Origin: Streptomyces sp. NBC_01775
GTDB lineage: Bacteria > Actinomycetota > Actinomycetes > Streptomycetales > Streptomycetaceae
Reading direction: 5' to 3'
Length of the DNA stretch: 64,000 nt
NCBI RefSeq assembly: GCF_035917675.1
Contig: NZ_CP109104.1
Span: 6,634,001 to 6,698,000, forward strand
Shown here: in pieces, positions 7,684 through 15,321 of the stretch
Numbering within the stretch: position 1 is the first letter of the stretch
Layout: every line of letters begins with the position of its first letter
Translations under genes and position numbers: made by a program
Notes under the pieces: generated by a model
What the model was told of the DNA's origin: nothing
The model's database searches: none
The model's input: the letters and a program-made list of their open reading frames with translations, nothing else

Positions 7684-9261
7684 TCACGCTGTTCCGCTGG
7701 TCAGCGGCGCCTGCTGGAGGGGCACCGGTTTCGAGACCGAACCAGTCAGGGCCCCGAACGACGCGGCGCCGCCTGCGGAAACTCCACTCCGAGCTACGGA
7801 ATCCCACCGTCCGGAGGGCGGTGCTCCGTGACCGTGATGTTGCAGACCCGTGACGTCGCCGTCCCGGGTACGCGGATCCCGCTGGGGCGGAGCGGGAGGC
7901 GGCACGGCAGGGGGTGCGGGAGCCGCCGGGCCGGACGGCGACCCCGGACGGGGCGACGGTACCGGACCGGACGGAGGTGACTGCGCGGGCGACGTGGGGC
8001 GGGCCGTCGACTGCGGGCGCTGCGGCGGAGCGGGCTGCGCGGCCCCGGGCTGGACACCTGGCTGTGCGGAGCCCGGAGCCGGGGCCGCGTCCGGCCCGGC
8101 GCCCGCTCCTGGGCCCGGCTCGGCGCGCGGGCCCGGTTCGGCGCGCGGGTCAGGCACGGGAGCCTGTGCGGGGACGGGTGCCTCCGTCAGGGGGGCCCGC
8201 ATCGTGGCCAGGCCGCAGGGGTCGTGCGCGGTGGCGTACGGGACGCGGAGGTCGCCGGCGGCCGTCCACAGGCCCTTGCCCGTCAGCCAGCCCGGCGGGC
8301 TCGCGATGTGCCGCAACTCCTTGAGCCCCGGCCGCCATACGGCCAGCCACGTGCCCCCTCCCGCGTCCACGCGCAGCGCCACCCCGCAGCACTCGGGCAG
8401 CAGCGTCTGCCGTGGCTGTACGGCGATCGGCGTCAGCCGCGTACCGGCCGGGTGCAGCACCTCGGGGAAGCGGATGGGCCGGTGGCTGCCCACCACGCCC
8501 CAGCCCAGCCGGTCCTCGCCGGGCGCGTCCGAGCGGACGAGCAGCAGTCCGCTGTCCGGATCGGCCAGCAGCAGCCGGTCGTTGCTCTCCTCGGCGATCT
8601 GGAGCAGCGGCGAGACCTCGCCGCCTCTGCCGAGATCGACGGCCACCGTCTTGACCGGCGCCCCACCCGCCACGCTGGAAGGCCCCGCCGCGCCGGAAGG
8701 CCCCGCCGCGCCGGAAGGACCGGCCGTCTCCGCCGTTCGGCCGTCGGGCGCCTCGCGGTCCAGGGCCAGCAGCCGGCCCTCGCGGTCCAGCCAGGCGCCG
8801 CCCGTGCACCGGCCCTCCAGCTGGGCGACGCGCTCCGGCCCCCCGGAGGAGCCGCCCGCCACCAGCCAGACGGTGGTGGAACGTTCGTCCTGGGCGAGGG
8901 TCAGCGCATAGGCGCGGGTGCCGCAGGGCGCGGGCGGCAGCAGGACGAGGCGGCCCGTCTCGACGCTCCCCAGCCGAAGCTCGCCGGTGTCGGGACCCGA
9001 GGGGTACAGCAGCGACATGCAGTACGCCCCTCCCGTGCGGCGGGCGATGAGCACCCGGCCGTCGGCGAGCGGCAGCACCGGGCTGTCGGCTTCCTCGGGC
9101 TGCTCCACGGGCAGCGGCACCGCGTAGGGCTCGGGCCCCCCGAGTGTCCAGCGCTCCGGAAACCAGAGTCCTGGACCACGGGAGCTGAGCCGGGCGGCGT
9201 ACGAGCCGTCCGCCGCGACCGTGAAGCTGTCGTTCATGACGCGCGTGACACTCACAGCCAT
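7684..9261 (-). CDS. Hypothetical protein with Pro/Ala-rich C-terminal half
   Basis: A 525-residue protein of unknown function. The first 380 residues are beta-rich (repeated short strands such as GRVLIARRTGGAYCMSLLY and DSGLLLVRSDAP), perhaps a propeller-like sensor or carrier domain. Residues about 385-480 are Pro/Ala/Gly-rich low-complexity sequence with repeated AEPGP and PAPAPG elements. No signal peptide or transmembrane segment is apparent. ATG 9261 has an excellent SD (GGAGGTGA, 7 nt) and is chosen over an in-frame upstream start at 9516. The tail PVPLQQAPLTSGTA may be altered by a frameshift, since the frame after the stop still looks protein-like. Confidence 0.7.
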   Translation of the reverse strand: MAVSVTRVMNDSFTVAADGSYAARLSSRGPGLWFPERWTLGGPEPYAVPLPVEQPEEADSPVLPLADGRVLIARRTGGAYCMSLLYPSGPDTGELRLGSVETGRLVLLPPAPCGTRAYALTLAQDERSTTVWLVAGGSSGGPERVAQLEGRCTGGAWLDREGRLLALDREAPDGRTAETAGPSGAAGPSGAAGPSSVAGGAPVKTVAVDLGRGGEVSPLLQIAEESNDRLLLADPDSGLLLVRSDAPGEDRLGWGVVGSHRPIRFPEVLHPAGTRLTPIAVQPRQTLLPECCGVALRVDAGGGTWLAVWRPGLKELRHIASPPGWLTGKGLWTAAGDLRVPYATAHDPCGLATMRAPLTEAPVPAQAPVPDPRAEPGPRAEPGPGAGAGPDAAPAPGSAQPGVQPGAAQPAPPQRPQSTARPTSPAQSPPSGPVPSPRPGSPSGPAAPAPPAVPPPAPPQRDPRTRDGDVTGLQHHGHGAPPSGRWDSVARSGVSAGGAASFGALTGSVSKPVPLQQAPLTSGTA

Positions 9262-9454
9262 GCTTCGGTCACCTCCAGTGACGAAGCTAGGGGTCGTACT
9301 CGCAGTCGAACAACGCGTGTTGAGGCGCTTCACACGTAAGGGTGACGGACTTCGGGGTTCGCCTGATGCGGTGTGCGGGGCTGTGCTGGGGGGCGTTTTC
9401 CATGGTGGGGGCCACGGGGGTACGGCTTGCCGTCCCCGGCCGGGTGGGCTTGGG

Positions 9455-9470
9455 TAAGGGTTGCCTAAGT
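9455..9470. promoter_or_regulatory. Possible iron box (DmdR/IdeR-type)
   Basis: TAAGGGTTGCCTAAGT matches part of the actinobacterial iron-box consensus TTAGGTTAGGCTAACCTAA (about 11 of 14 positions when aligned to TTAGGTTAGCCTAA). It lies 47 bp upstream of the relic of a siderophore-binding protein, where an iron-responsive operator would be expected. The match is imperfect and may be decaying with the gene. Confidence 0.35.
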
Positions 9471-9516
9471 GGTGCCGGGTCGGCGCCGGCTCTCCCGACG
9501 ATGCACGGAGTGTCAC

Positions 9517-9866
9517 ATGCCTCTACGCCCGAGCAGCGGTGCCCGGCGCACCGCCGCCGCTGTCGCCCTCCCCCTCGCCGCCGCCCTGGCCCTCACCGAC
9601 CGGCCGAGGGCGGCAAGGCCGTACCCGGCTACCTCGAGAAGGCGGCCGGACACCCGCAGAACGTCGGCACCATCAACAACCTCAACCTGGAGGCCATCGC
9701 CAAGCTGAAGCCCGACCTGATCCTGGGCAGCCAGCTGCGCGCGGCCGACAAGTACAAGCAGCTCTCCGCCATCGCGCCCACGGTCTTCTCCATCCGCCCC
9801 GGCTTCACCTGGAAGGAGAACTACCTCCTCAACGCCGCCGCGCCCTCTCCTGTGCGCCCTGAGTGA
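9517..9866 (+). pseudogene. Relic of a ferric-siderophore ABC transporter binding protein
   Basis: An N-terminal signal-peptide-like segment (MPLRPSSGARRTAAAV then LPLAAALALT) starts at 9517 in one frame. From about 9600 the homology continues in another frame with GYLEKAAGHPQNVGTINNLN and LEAIAKLKPDLILGSQL, then TVFSIRPGFTWKENYLLNAA, which are diagnostic of FhuD/FecB-type lipoproteins. The sequence after the signal peptide and the whole second lobe are missing, and a stop follows at 9864. An intact protein would be about 330 residues; only about 80 core residues remain. At least one frameshift plus deletions make it non-functional. Confidence 0.8.
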
Positions 9867-9916
9867 CGGCCTCGGCGGGCGGCGACCGGGCTGGGAGTGA
9901 CCTCGGGCCGGGCAGG

Positions 9917-9922
9917 TAGCCT
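9917..9922 (+). promoter_or_regulatory. Putative -10 element for the Nif3-like operon
   Basis: TAGCCT ends 7 nt before the GTG at 9930, the spacing of a leaderless Streptomyces promoter. No SD precedes this GTG, which supports a leaderless message. Confidence 0.5.
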
Positions 9923-9929
9923 TGCCCCC

Positions 9930-10868
9930 GTGCCCGCACACCCCGCACTCTCCGAAGTCATCGCAGCGCTCGACGCCCTGTGGCCGCGCGAACGCGCCGA
10001 GCAGTGGGACGCCGTCGGCACCGTCTGCGGCGATGTCCCCAACCCGGAAGCCCGTGTCAGCAGGGTCCTGTTCGCCGTCGATCCCGTGCGGGAGATCGCC
10101 GACGAGGCGGTCAGCACCGGGGCCGAGCTGCTGGTCACCCACCACCCGCTGTATCTGCGCGGCACCACCACCGTGGCCGCCGACACCTTCAAGGGCCGGG
10201 TCGTCCACACCCTGATCAGCAACGGGGTCGCGCTGCACGTCGCCCACACCAACGCCGACACCGCCGATCCCGGCGTCTCGGACGCGCTCGCCGGAGCCCT
10301 CGGGCTGCGCGTGCTGCGCCCGCTGGTGCCGGACGCGACCGACCCCCACGGGCGGCGCGGGCTCGGCCGGATCTGCGAGCTGGACCGGCCGCTGCCGCTG
10401 GCCGAGTTCGCGGAGCTGGCGGCAGCCCGGCTGCCGGTCACCGCGCAAGGCGTCCGCGCGGCGGGCGACCGCGACCAGATGGTGCGTACGGTCGCCGTCT
10501 CCGGCGGCTCGGGAGACGGCCTCTTCGACGCCGTACGCGCCTCCGGCGTCGACGCCTACCTCACCGCCGACCTGCGCCATCACCCCGCCTCCGAGGCCCG
10601 TGAGCAATCCCCGCTCGCGCTCTTGGACGCCGCCCACTTCGCCACCGAGTGGCCCTGGTGCGAACAGGCCGCAGCGCAGCTCGACGCCGTCGCCGAGCGC
10701 GAAGGATGGGACCTGCGCACCTCTGTCTCGCGCACGGTCACCGACCCGTGGACGGCGCACGCCGCCTCGCTGGACGGCACAGGCACAGGCACCAGCACAG
10801 GCGCCGCAGCACCGAACGAGCGCACTTCCCTTTCCCAACACGACTTCACCCCGGGAGCCCCCAACTGA
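9930..10868 (+). CDS. Nif3-like dinuclear metal center protein
   Basis: A 312-residue member of the Nif3/YbgI family of hexameric dimetal proteins. It has the AEQWDAVG start region, the metal-ligand signature LLVTHHPLY, AHTNAD, and a C-terminal LLDAAHFATEWP carrying further ligands. Its biochemical role is unresolved (GTP cyclohydrolase I-like annotations are not trusted). GTG 9930 is chosen from the -10 spacing; an in-frame GTG at 9897 is the alternative. The stop overlaps the next gene by 4 nt (CTGA), so these genes form an operon with the zinc-ribbon and RNase HI genes. Confidence 0.88.
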   Translation: MPAHPALSEVIAALDALWPRERAEQWDAVGTVCGDVPNPEARVSRVLFAVDPVREIADEAVSTGAELLVTHHPLYLRGTTTVAADTFKGRVVHTLISNGVALHVAHTNADTADPGVSDALAGALGLRVLRPLVPDATDPHGRRGLGRICELDRPLPLAEFAELAAARLPVTAQGVRAAGDRDQMVRTVAVSGGSGDGLFDAVRASGVDAYLTADLRHHPASEAREQSPLALLDAAHFATEWPWCEQAAAQLDAVAEREGWDLRTSVSRTVTDPWTAHAASLDGTGTGTSTGAAAPNERTSLSQHDFTPGAPN

Positions 10869-11608
10869 ACGCCGCGCCCGCCGATCAGATCCGCCTGCTC
10901 GACGTCCAGGCCCTCGACACCCGCCTGACACAGCTCGCGCACAAGCGCACCACCCTGCCCGAGCACGAGGAGATCCAGCGGCTGGAGGCCGACCTCGCCC
11001 AGCTGCGCGACCTGCTCGTGGCCGCACAGACCGAGGTGAGCGACACCGCCCGCGAGCAGACCAAGGCCGAGCAGGACGTCGACCAGGTCCGCCAGCGCGC
11101 GACCCGCGACCAGAGCCGTCTGGACTCGGGCATGGTCACCAACTCCAAGGACCTGGAGAGCCTCCAGAGCGAGATCGCCTCCCTCGCCAAGCGCCAGGGC
11201 GACCTGGAGGATGTCGTCCTGGAGGTCATGGAGCGCCACGAGTCCGCGCAGGAGCGCGCCGTCGAACTGGGCGGGCGCGTCGAATCCGTCGGAGCCCGCG
11301 TCCAGGAGACCACCGCGCGCCGGGATACGGCACTCGAGGAGATCGACAGCGAGCTGGAGCGGGTGCGCAAGGAGCGCGAGACCGTCGCGGGCACCATCCC
11401 CGACGACCTCCTCAAGCTCTACGACAAGATCCGCGACCGCGAGAACGGCGTCGGCGCCGCCAAGCTCTACCAGCGCCGCTGCGAGGGCTGCCGCCTGGAG
11501 CTGAACATCACCGAGGTCAATGACGTGCGCGGGGCCCCGGCCGACGAGGTGGTGCGCTGCGAGAACTGCCGCCGCATCCTGGTGCGTACCCCGGAGTCCG
11601 GTCTGTGA
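10865..11608 (+). CDS. C4-type zinc-ribbon coiled-coil protein, CTG start
   Basis: A 247-residue protein with a long antiparallel coiled coil (about residues 15-190, rich in heptads of Leu, Glu and Arg) and a C-terminal treble-clef/zinc ribbon with CEGC and CENC pairs. The family (CT398/FlgZ-like) is conserved next to nif3 and rnhA in actinobacteria, with no defined function. No ATG, GTG or TTG exists at the expected N terminus; the frame reads CTG-AAC-GCC-GCG, matching the family start (M)NAAPADQIRLLD. The CTG overlaps the Nif3-gene stop as CTGA, and GGGAG lies about 8 nt upstream. CTG initiation is therefore inferred. Confidence 0.88.
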   Translation: MNAAPADQIRLLDVQALDTRLTQLAHKRTTLPEHEEIQRLEADLAQLRDLLVAAQTEVSDTAREQTKAEQDVDQVRQRATRDQSRLDSGMVTNSKDLESLQSEIASLAKRQGDLEDVVLEVMERHESAQERAVELGGRVESVGARVQETTARRDTALEEIDSELERVRKERETVAGTIPDDLLKLYDKIRDRENGVGAAKLYQRRCEGCRLELNITEVNDVRGAPADEVVRCENCRRILVRTPESGL

Positions 11609-12825
11609 CGGCACGCCGCGTCTTCGTCGTCGAGGCCGACGGCGGCTCCCGGGGCAACCCCGGCCCCGCCGGTTACGGGGCCGTGGTCAAGGACTCCGCG
11701 ACCGGCGAAACCCTCCGCGAGACCGCGGAGTTCATCGGGCACGCGACCAACAACGTCGCCGAGTACCGCGGCCTGCTGGCGGGGCTGCGCGCCGCGCACG
11801 AGCTGGACCCGGATGCCGCCGTTCTGGTGCGCATGGACTCCAAGCTCGTGGTCGAGCAGATGTCGGGCCGCTGGAAGATCAAGCACCCCGACATGCGCCC
11901 TCTCGCCACGGAGGCCAAGACCGTCTTCCCGCCGGAGGCCGTCACCTACGAGTGGATCCCGCGCGAGGACAACAAGCACGCCGACCGCCTCGCCAACGAG
12001 GCCATGGACGCGGGCAAGCGCGGTGAGCGGTGGGACCCGGGCTCCTCCAGCGCCGAACTGGCCGCCTCGTCCGCCCCATCCGCTGCACCCGCCTCGTCCG
12101 CCGCACCCGCCACGCCTGCCGCGCCTGTCGCGGCCGAGGCCGGCCCCGGCGCCGAGCCGGTCGCTTCGGCGCCGCGCGTGGGCTGGGGCGCCGACATGGG
12201 CACCCCCACCACCTTCGTCCTGCTGCGGCACGGCGAGACCGCGCTGACGCCCGAGAAGCGCTTCTCCGGCAGCGGCGGCTCCGATCCCGAACTCTCCGCC
12301 GTGGGACGCCGTCAGGCCGCCGCCGTGGCCGAGGCGCTCGCCGCGCGCGGCACCATCCAGGCCGTCGTCGCCTCCCCGCTGCGCCGCTGCCAGGAGACGG
12401 CCGCCGCCGTCGCCGAGCGCCTCGGCCTGCCCGTCCGCACGGACGAGGGCCTGCGCGAGACCGACTTCGGCGACTGGGAGGGCCTGACCTTCGCCGAGGT
12501 CCGTGAGCGCCACCCCGAAGACCTTCAGGCGTGGCTCAGTTCCACCGCCGCGCGGCCCACGGGCGGCGGCGAGTCGTTCGGGACGGTTGCCGAGCGGGTG
12601 TCACTGGCCCGCGAGAAGCTGCTCGCGCGCTACGCGAGCCGCACGGTGCTGGTCGTCACGCACGTGACCCCCGTCAAGACGCTGGTCCGCCTCGCCCTGG
12701 GGGCCCCGCCCGAGGCCCTGTTCCGCATGGAGCTGTCGGCCGCGTCCCTCTCGGCCGTGGCCTACTACGCGGACGGCAACGCCTCCCTGCGCCTCCTCAA
12801 CGACACGGCGCACCTGCGGCACTGA
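11605..12825 (+). CDS. Bifunctional RNase HI / histidine-phosphatase protein
   Basis: A 406-residue fusion. Residues 1-150 are an RNase HI domain that would cleave RNA in RNA/DNA hybrids, with acidic residues in EADGGSRGNPG, AEYRGLLAGL, VRMDSKLV and EDNKHADRL. An Ala/Pro linker (about 150-195) follows. Residues 200-406 are a histidine phosphatase (CobC/alpha-ribazole phosphatase-like) with LLRHGETALT, SPLRRCQET, GDWEGLTF and VVTHVTP. S. coelicolor SCO2299 is an established example of this fusion with RNase H and acid phosphatase activities. GTG 11605 overlaps the preceding stop (GTGA). Last gene of the operon. Confidence 0.93.
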   Translation: MTARRVFVVEADGGSRGNPGPAGYGAVVKDSATGETLRETAEFIGHATNNVAEYRGLLAGLRAAHELDPDAAVLVRMDSKLVVEQMSGRWKIKHPDMRPLATEAKTVFPPEAVTYEWIPREDNKHADRLANEAMDAGKRGERWDPGSSSAELAASSAPSAAPASSAAPATPAAPVAAEAGPGAEPVASAPRVGWGADMGTPTTFVLLRHGETALTPEKRFSGSGGSDPELSAVGRRQAAAVAEALAARGTIQAVVASPLRRCQETAAAVAERLGLPVRTDEGLRETDFGDWEGLTFAEVRERHPEDLQAWLSSTAARPTGGGESFGTVAERVSLAREKLLARYASRTVLVVTHVTPVKTLVRLALGAPPEALFRMELSAASLSAVAYYADGNASLRLLNDTAHLRH

Positions 12826-12860
12826 CGGCGGCTGTCGGCGCGCTCACGTCACTTCGCGCC

Positions 12861-13409
12861 TCAACCGGGCAGGGTCCCCGGCGGTATTTCGGCGTCGGCG
12901 GCCTTGTCGTGGCCGAGCTGGCGGTGGTAGCACGCCTCGGTCCAGACGAGTTTCTTGAACTGTTCCGGTGTCAGCGACCCTTGCCAGGGTGTACCGCCGG
13001 GGCAGAAGACCGTCTCGCAGTCGTAGCAGTAGCGCGCCGGATCCCACACCCGTGCCGCCAGGCTCTCGCCCGCCGTCTCGGCGGACTTCTCCCGGCTGTC
13101 GCCGCGGACGACGGCGATCGTGCCGATGAAGGCGAGCACCGCCAGCGCCACGCCGCCCGCCGTGTAGAGCGGCTTGCCCTGATCGACGCCGGTGTAGGCG
13201 AGCGCCACACCGATGCCGGTGATCACCATGCCTTCGAGGAAATGGATGCAGCCGTCCCCCGATTTCTCGGGGCCGGGGGCGAGCCTGCTGTTCAACTCCT
13301 TGCGCATGGCGCCCTTGCCGCCGCGCGCCTCGGCGACCGTGCGCACCTGTGTCCCGCCGCATGAGGGGCAGGCCGTCTCAGCCGGCCCACCCGTCTCCTC
13401 AGTTGCCAT
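12861..13409 (-). CDS. Zinc-ribbon membrane protein of unknown function
   Basis: A 182-residue protein with an N-terminal zinc-ribbon half (CPSCGGTQ), two transmembrane segments at about residues 58-75 and 84-101, and a C-terminal domain with CYDCETVFCPGG that could complete a metal site. It ends with a short segment including EACYHRQLGHDKA. Function is not recognised. A TAGGTT -10 element 6 nt before the ATG (13416-13421, minus strand) suggests a leaderless promoter overlapping the end of eda. It lies downstream of eda on the same strand with a 9-bp gap. Confidence 0.7.
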   Translation of the reverse strand: MATEETGGPAETACPSCGGTQVRTVAEARGGKGAMRKELNSRLAPGPEKSGDGCIHFLEGMVITGIGVALAYTGVDQGKPLYTAGGVALAVLAFIGTIAVVRGDSREKSAETAGESLAARVWDPARYCYDCETVFCPGGTPWQGSLTPEQFKKLVWTEACYHRQLGHDKAADAEIPPGTLPG

Positions 13410-13418
13410 GTGCGCAAC

Positions 13419-14081
13419 CTATCCGGTGGTGCGCACCGCCGAGGCCTCGGCCGCCAGGGCGCGGACCCGGTCCCAGTCCTTGGCCGCGAGCGCGTCGGCG
13501 GGCAGCATCCATGTGCCGCCCACACAGGCGACGTTGGGCAGGGCGAGATAGACGGGCGCGTTCGCCGCGCTGATGCCGCCCGTCGGGCAGAAGCGGGCCT
13601 GGGGCAGGGGAGAGGCCAGCGACTTCAGATAGGGGATGCCGCCCGCGGCCTCGGCGGGGAAGAACTTCATCTCCGTCACTCCGCGCTCCAGCAGCGCCAC
13701 CACCTCCGAGACCGTGGAGACACCCGGCAGGAACGGCACGCCCGGCTCGCGCAGGGCGGCCAGCAGCGGGTCCGTCCAGCCGGGGCTGACCAGGAAGCGC
13801 GCCCCCGCCTCGACCGCCGTACGGACGTGGTCGGCGCAGAGCACGGTCCCGGCGCCCACGACCGCCTCGGGGACCTCGGCGGAGATGGCCCGTATCGCCT
13901 CGGGTGCCGCCGGGGTCCGCAGCGTCACCTCGATCGCCGGCAGCCCGCCGTCCACCAGGGCGCGGGCGAGCGGCACGGCGTCCTCGGCGTCCTCCAGAAC
14001 GACGACGGGGACGACGGGAGCGAGGTCGAGCACGGAGGGGCCGGGGGAGCCGGAAGGGGAGGGGGCGCCGGGGGAAGTCAT
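13419..14081 (-). CDS. eda: KDPG/KHG aldolase
   Basis: A 220-residue class I aldolase that cleaves 2-keto-3-deoxy-6-phosphogluconate (and/or 4-hydroxy-2-oxoglutarate) to pyruvate plus an aldehyde, in Entner-Doudoroff or uronate metabolism. Visible motifs are IEVTLRTPAA with the catalytic Glu/Arg region, GAGTVL, and TEMKFFPAEAAGG with the Schiff-base Lys. FCPTGGI binds the phosphate. ATG 14081 has no SD but is preceded at 7 nt by CAGGAT, so it is likely leaderless. A perfect 14-bp inverted repeat overlaps the -35 region. No edd gene is nearby. Confidence 0.92.
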   Translation of the reverse strand: MTSPGAPSPSGSPGPSVLDLAPVVPVVVLEDAEDAVPLARALVDGGLPAIEVTLRTPAAPEAIRAISAEVPEAVVGAGTVLCADHVRTAVEAGARFLVSPGWTDPLLAALREPGVPFLPGVSTVSEVVALLERGVTEMKFFPAEAAGGIPYLKSLASPLPQARFCPTGGISAANAPVYLALPNVACVGGTWMLPADALAAKDWDRVRALAAEASAVRTTG

Positions 14082-14088
14082 GCCTCGT

Positions 14089-14135
14089 ATCCTGCCCCCG
14101 TGCCACACACTCCGCAACGCTCGTTGCGGAGTGTG
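14089..14135 (-). promoter_or_regulatory. eda promoter overlapping a perfect 14-bp inverted repeat
   Basis: On the minus strand TTGCGG (14112-14117), a 17-bp spacer and CAGGAT (14089-14094) form a sigma-70-like promoter 7 nt from the eda start. The arms CACACTCCGCAACG (14106-14119) and CGTTGCGGAGTGTG (14122-14135) are perfectly complementary with a 2-nt centre. The palindrome covers the -35 box, so it may be a repressor operator. It could equally act as a terminator for yaaA, which ends at 14168, though it has no T-run. Confidence 0.6.
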
Positions 14136-14167
14136 CAACGGCGACGATACGGAGGGGGCTGCGCGGG

Positions 14168-14974
14168 CTACAGCTCGGTGACGATGACGTCCAGCGCCGT
14201 CGCGCCCGGCTCCTCGTCGCCCTCCACGGTGTGGCCCAGCCCGCGCAGCGTCGCGGCCAGCGCGGCCGGCGTCTTCGGCACGGCGCCCTCCTCCAGCAGG
14301 GCACGCACGATGCGGCCCTTGGTCGCCTTGTTGAAGTGGCTGACGACGGAGCGCTTCTCCACGCCGTCCACCAACTGCGACTGGAGCACCCGCACCGTGG
14401 CCGTCCGCCGCGCGAGTTCGCCCTTCGGCTTCCACATGTTCGCGTACGCCGAGGAGCGCAGGTCCAGCACCAGCCCGCCGCCCGCCGCCTCGGGCAACGC
14501 CGACTCCAGCGGGCCGCGCCAGTAGGCGCCGAGGGAGCCCGTGCCCGGCAGCTTCACGTTGCCCGAAAGCCGGTAGGAGGGGATACGGTCCTTGATCCCG
14601 ACCGCGCCCCACAGCGCGGAGAAGACCAGCAGCGAGCGTGCGGCGCGGCGCTTGGCCGCCGGGCTGAGCGAGGCCAGGCCGAGCGCGTCGTAGAGGACGC
14701 CGGTGTAGATCTCCCCGGCGGGGCGCGCGGGCGCCGTGCGCAGCGCCGCGTTCTTGGCGACCTCGCCGCGCAGCCCCTCGCTCAGTCCCAGCACCTCGCG
14801 GGCCTTGTCCGTGTCTTCGGGGGCCTCGGACGCCCCGGAGCACAGGTCGACCAGTTCGTCCAGCACCCGCTCGCGCGCCGGTGTCAGCCCCGGCAGCGAG
14901 AGCGACTCCAGGTCCAGCGGACGGCCCCTGCCGCCCTCGGCCTTCCCCTCGGACGGCGGCAACAGCACGAGCAC
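14168..14974 (-). CDS. yaaA: Peroxide stress protein YaaA (DUF328)
   Basis: A 268-residue protein matching the YaaA/DUF328 family, which limits intracellular iron and oxidative DNA damage during peroxide stress in E. coli. Typical features are the N-terminal LVLLPPSEGKAEGG, the central YTGVLYDALGL, and the C-terminal VVSHFNKATKGRIVRALL. The length is normal for actinobacterial members. It is transcribed leftward toward eda, separated by 86 bp that contain a strong inverted repeat. The assignment is firm, the molecular mechanism is not established. Confidence 0.9.
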   Translation of the reverse strand: MLVLLPPSEGKAEGGRGRPLDLESLSLPGLTPARERVLDELVDLCSGASEAPEDTDKAREVLGLSEGLRGEVAKNAALRTAPARPAGEIYTGVLYDALGLASLSPAAKRRAARSLLVFSALWGAVGIKDRIPSYRLSGNVKLPGTGSLGAYWRGPLESALPEAAGGGLVLDLRSSAYANMWKPKGELARRTATVRVLQSQLVDGVEKRSVVSHFNKATKGRIVRALLEEGAVPKTPAALAATLRGLGHTVEGDEEPGATALDVIVTEL

Positions 14975-15095
14975 GGCGGAACTCCTCGGTACGTACGACG
15001 ATGGTGCGAGGGCCAGCGTACGGGCCGCAAGGGCCCGCTCTTCCCGCCGCGACGGCGAGCACGCTTCCTTCCCGCCGCGACGGCGAGCACCTCAT

Positions 15096-15290
15096 ACGGC
15101 GTGACCGGCGGTGCCGGACTCACCGGTGGCGGTGGGGATGGCACCGCCGACCCGCGCCGTCCCGCGTCTCACCGTCGCGGCGGAAGGAGGGGGCGGCCTG
15201 CTCCCCTTCTACGGCGTGATCGGCGGTGCCGAACCCACCGCCACCCGCGGATACGGCACCGCCGTCCCGCGTCTCACCGTCGCGGCGGAG
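15096..15290. repeat. Imperfect direct repeat in a 347-bp gene-free interval
   Basis: Two related blocks (about 15096-15183 and 15209-15290) share ACGGCGTGA(C/T)CGGCGGTGCCG, GGCACCGCCG and GTCCCGCGTCTCACCGTCGC. Just upstream, TTCCCGCCGCGACGGCGAGCA occurs twice (near 15043 and 15070), with related GTCGCGGCGGGAA sequences near 48740. No gene is credible between yaaA and the FAD oxidase; this looks like an interspersed intergenic repeat family. Confidence 0.75.
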
Positions 15291-15321
15291 CAGAGGGGCG
15301 GCGGTTCACAGCGGTGGCGGC

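Noticed and set aside
9342-9866. Intact small gene MTDFGVRLMRC... through the siderophore-binding segment
   Set aside because: The first half has no similarity to a signal peptide. The true signal lies in another frame at 9517, so this is a pseudogene.
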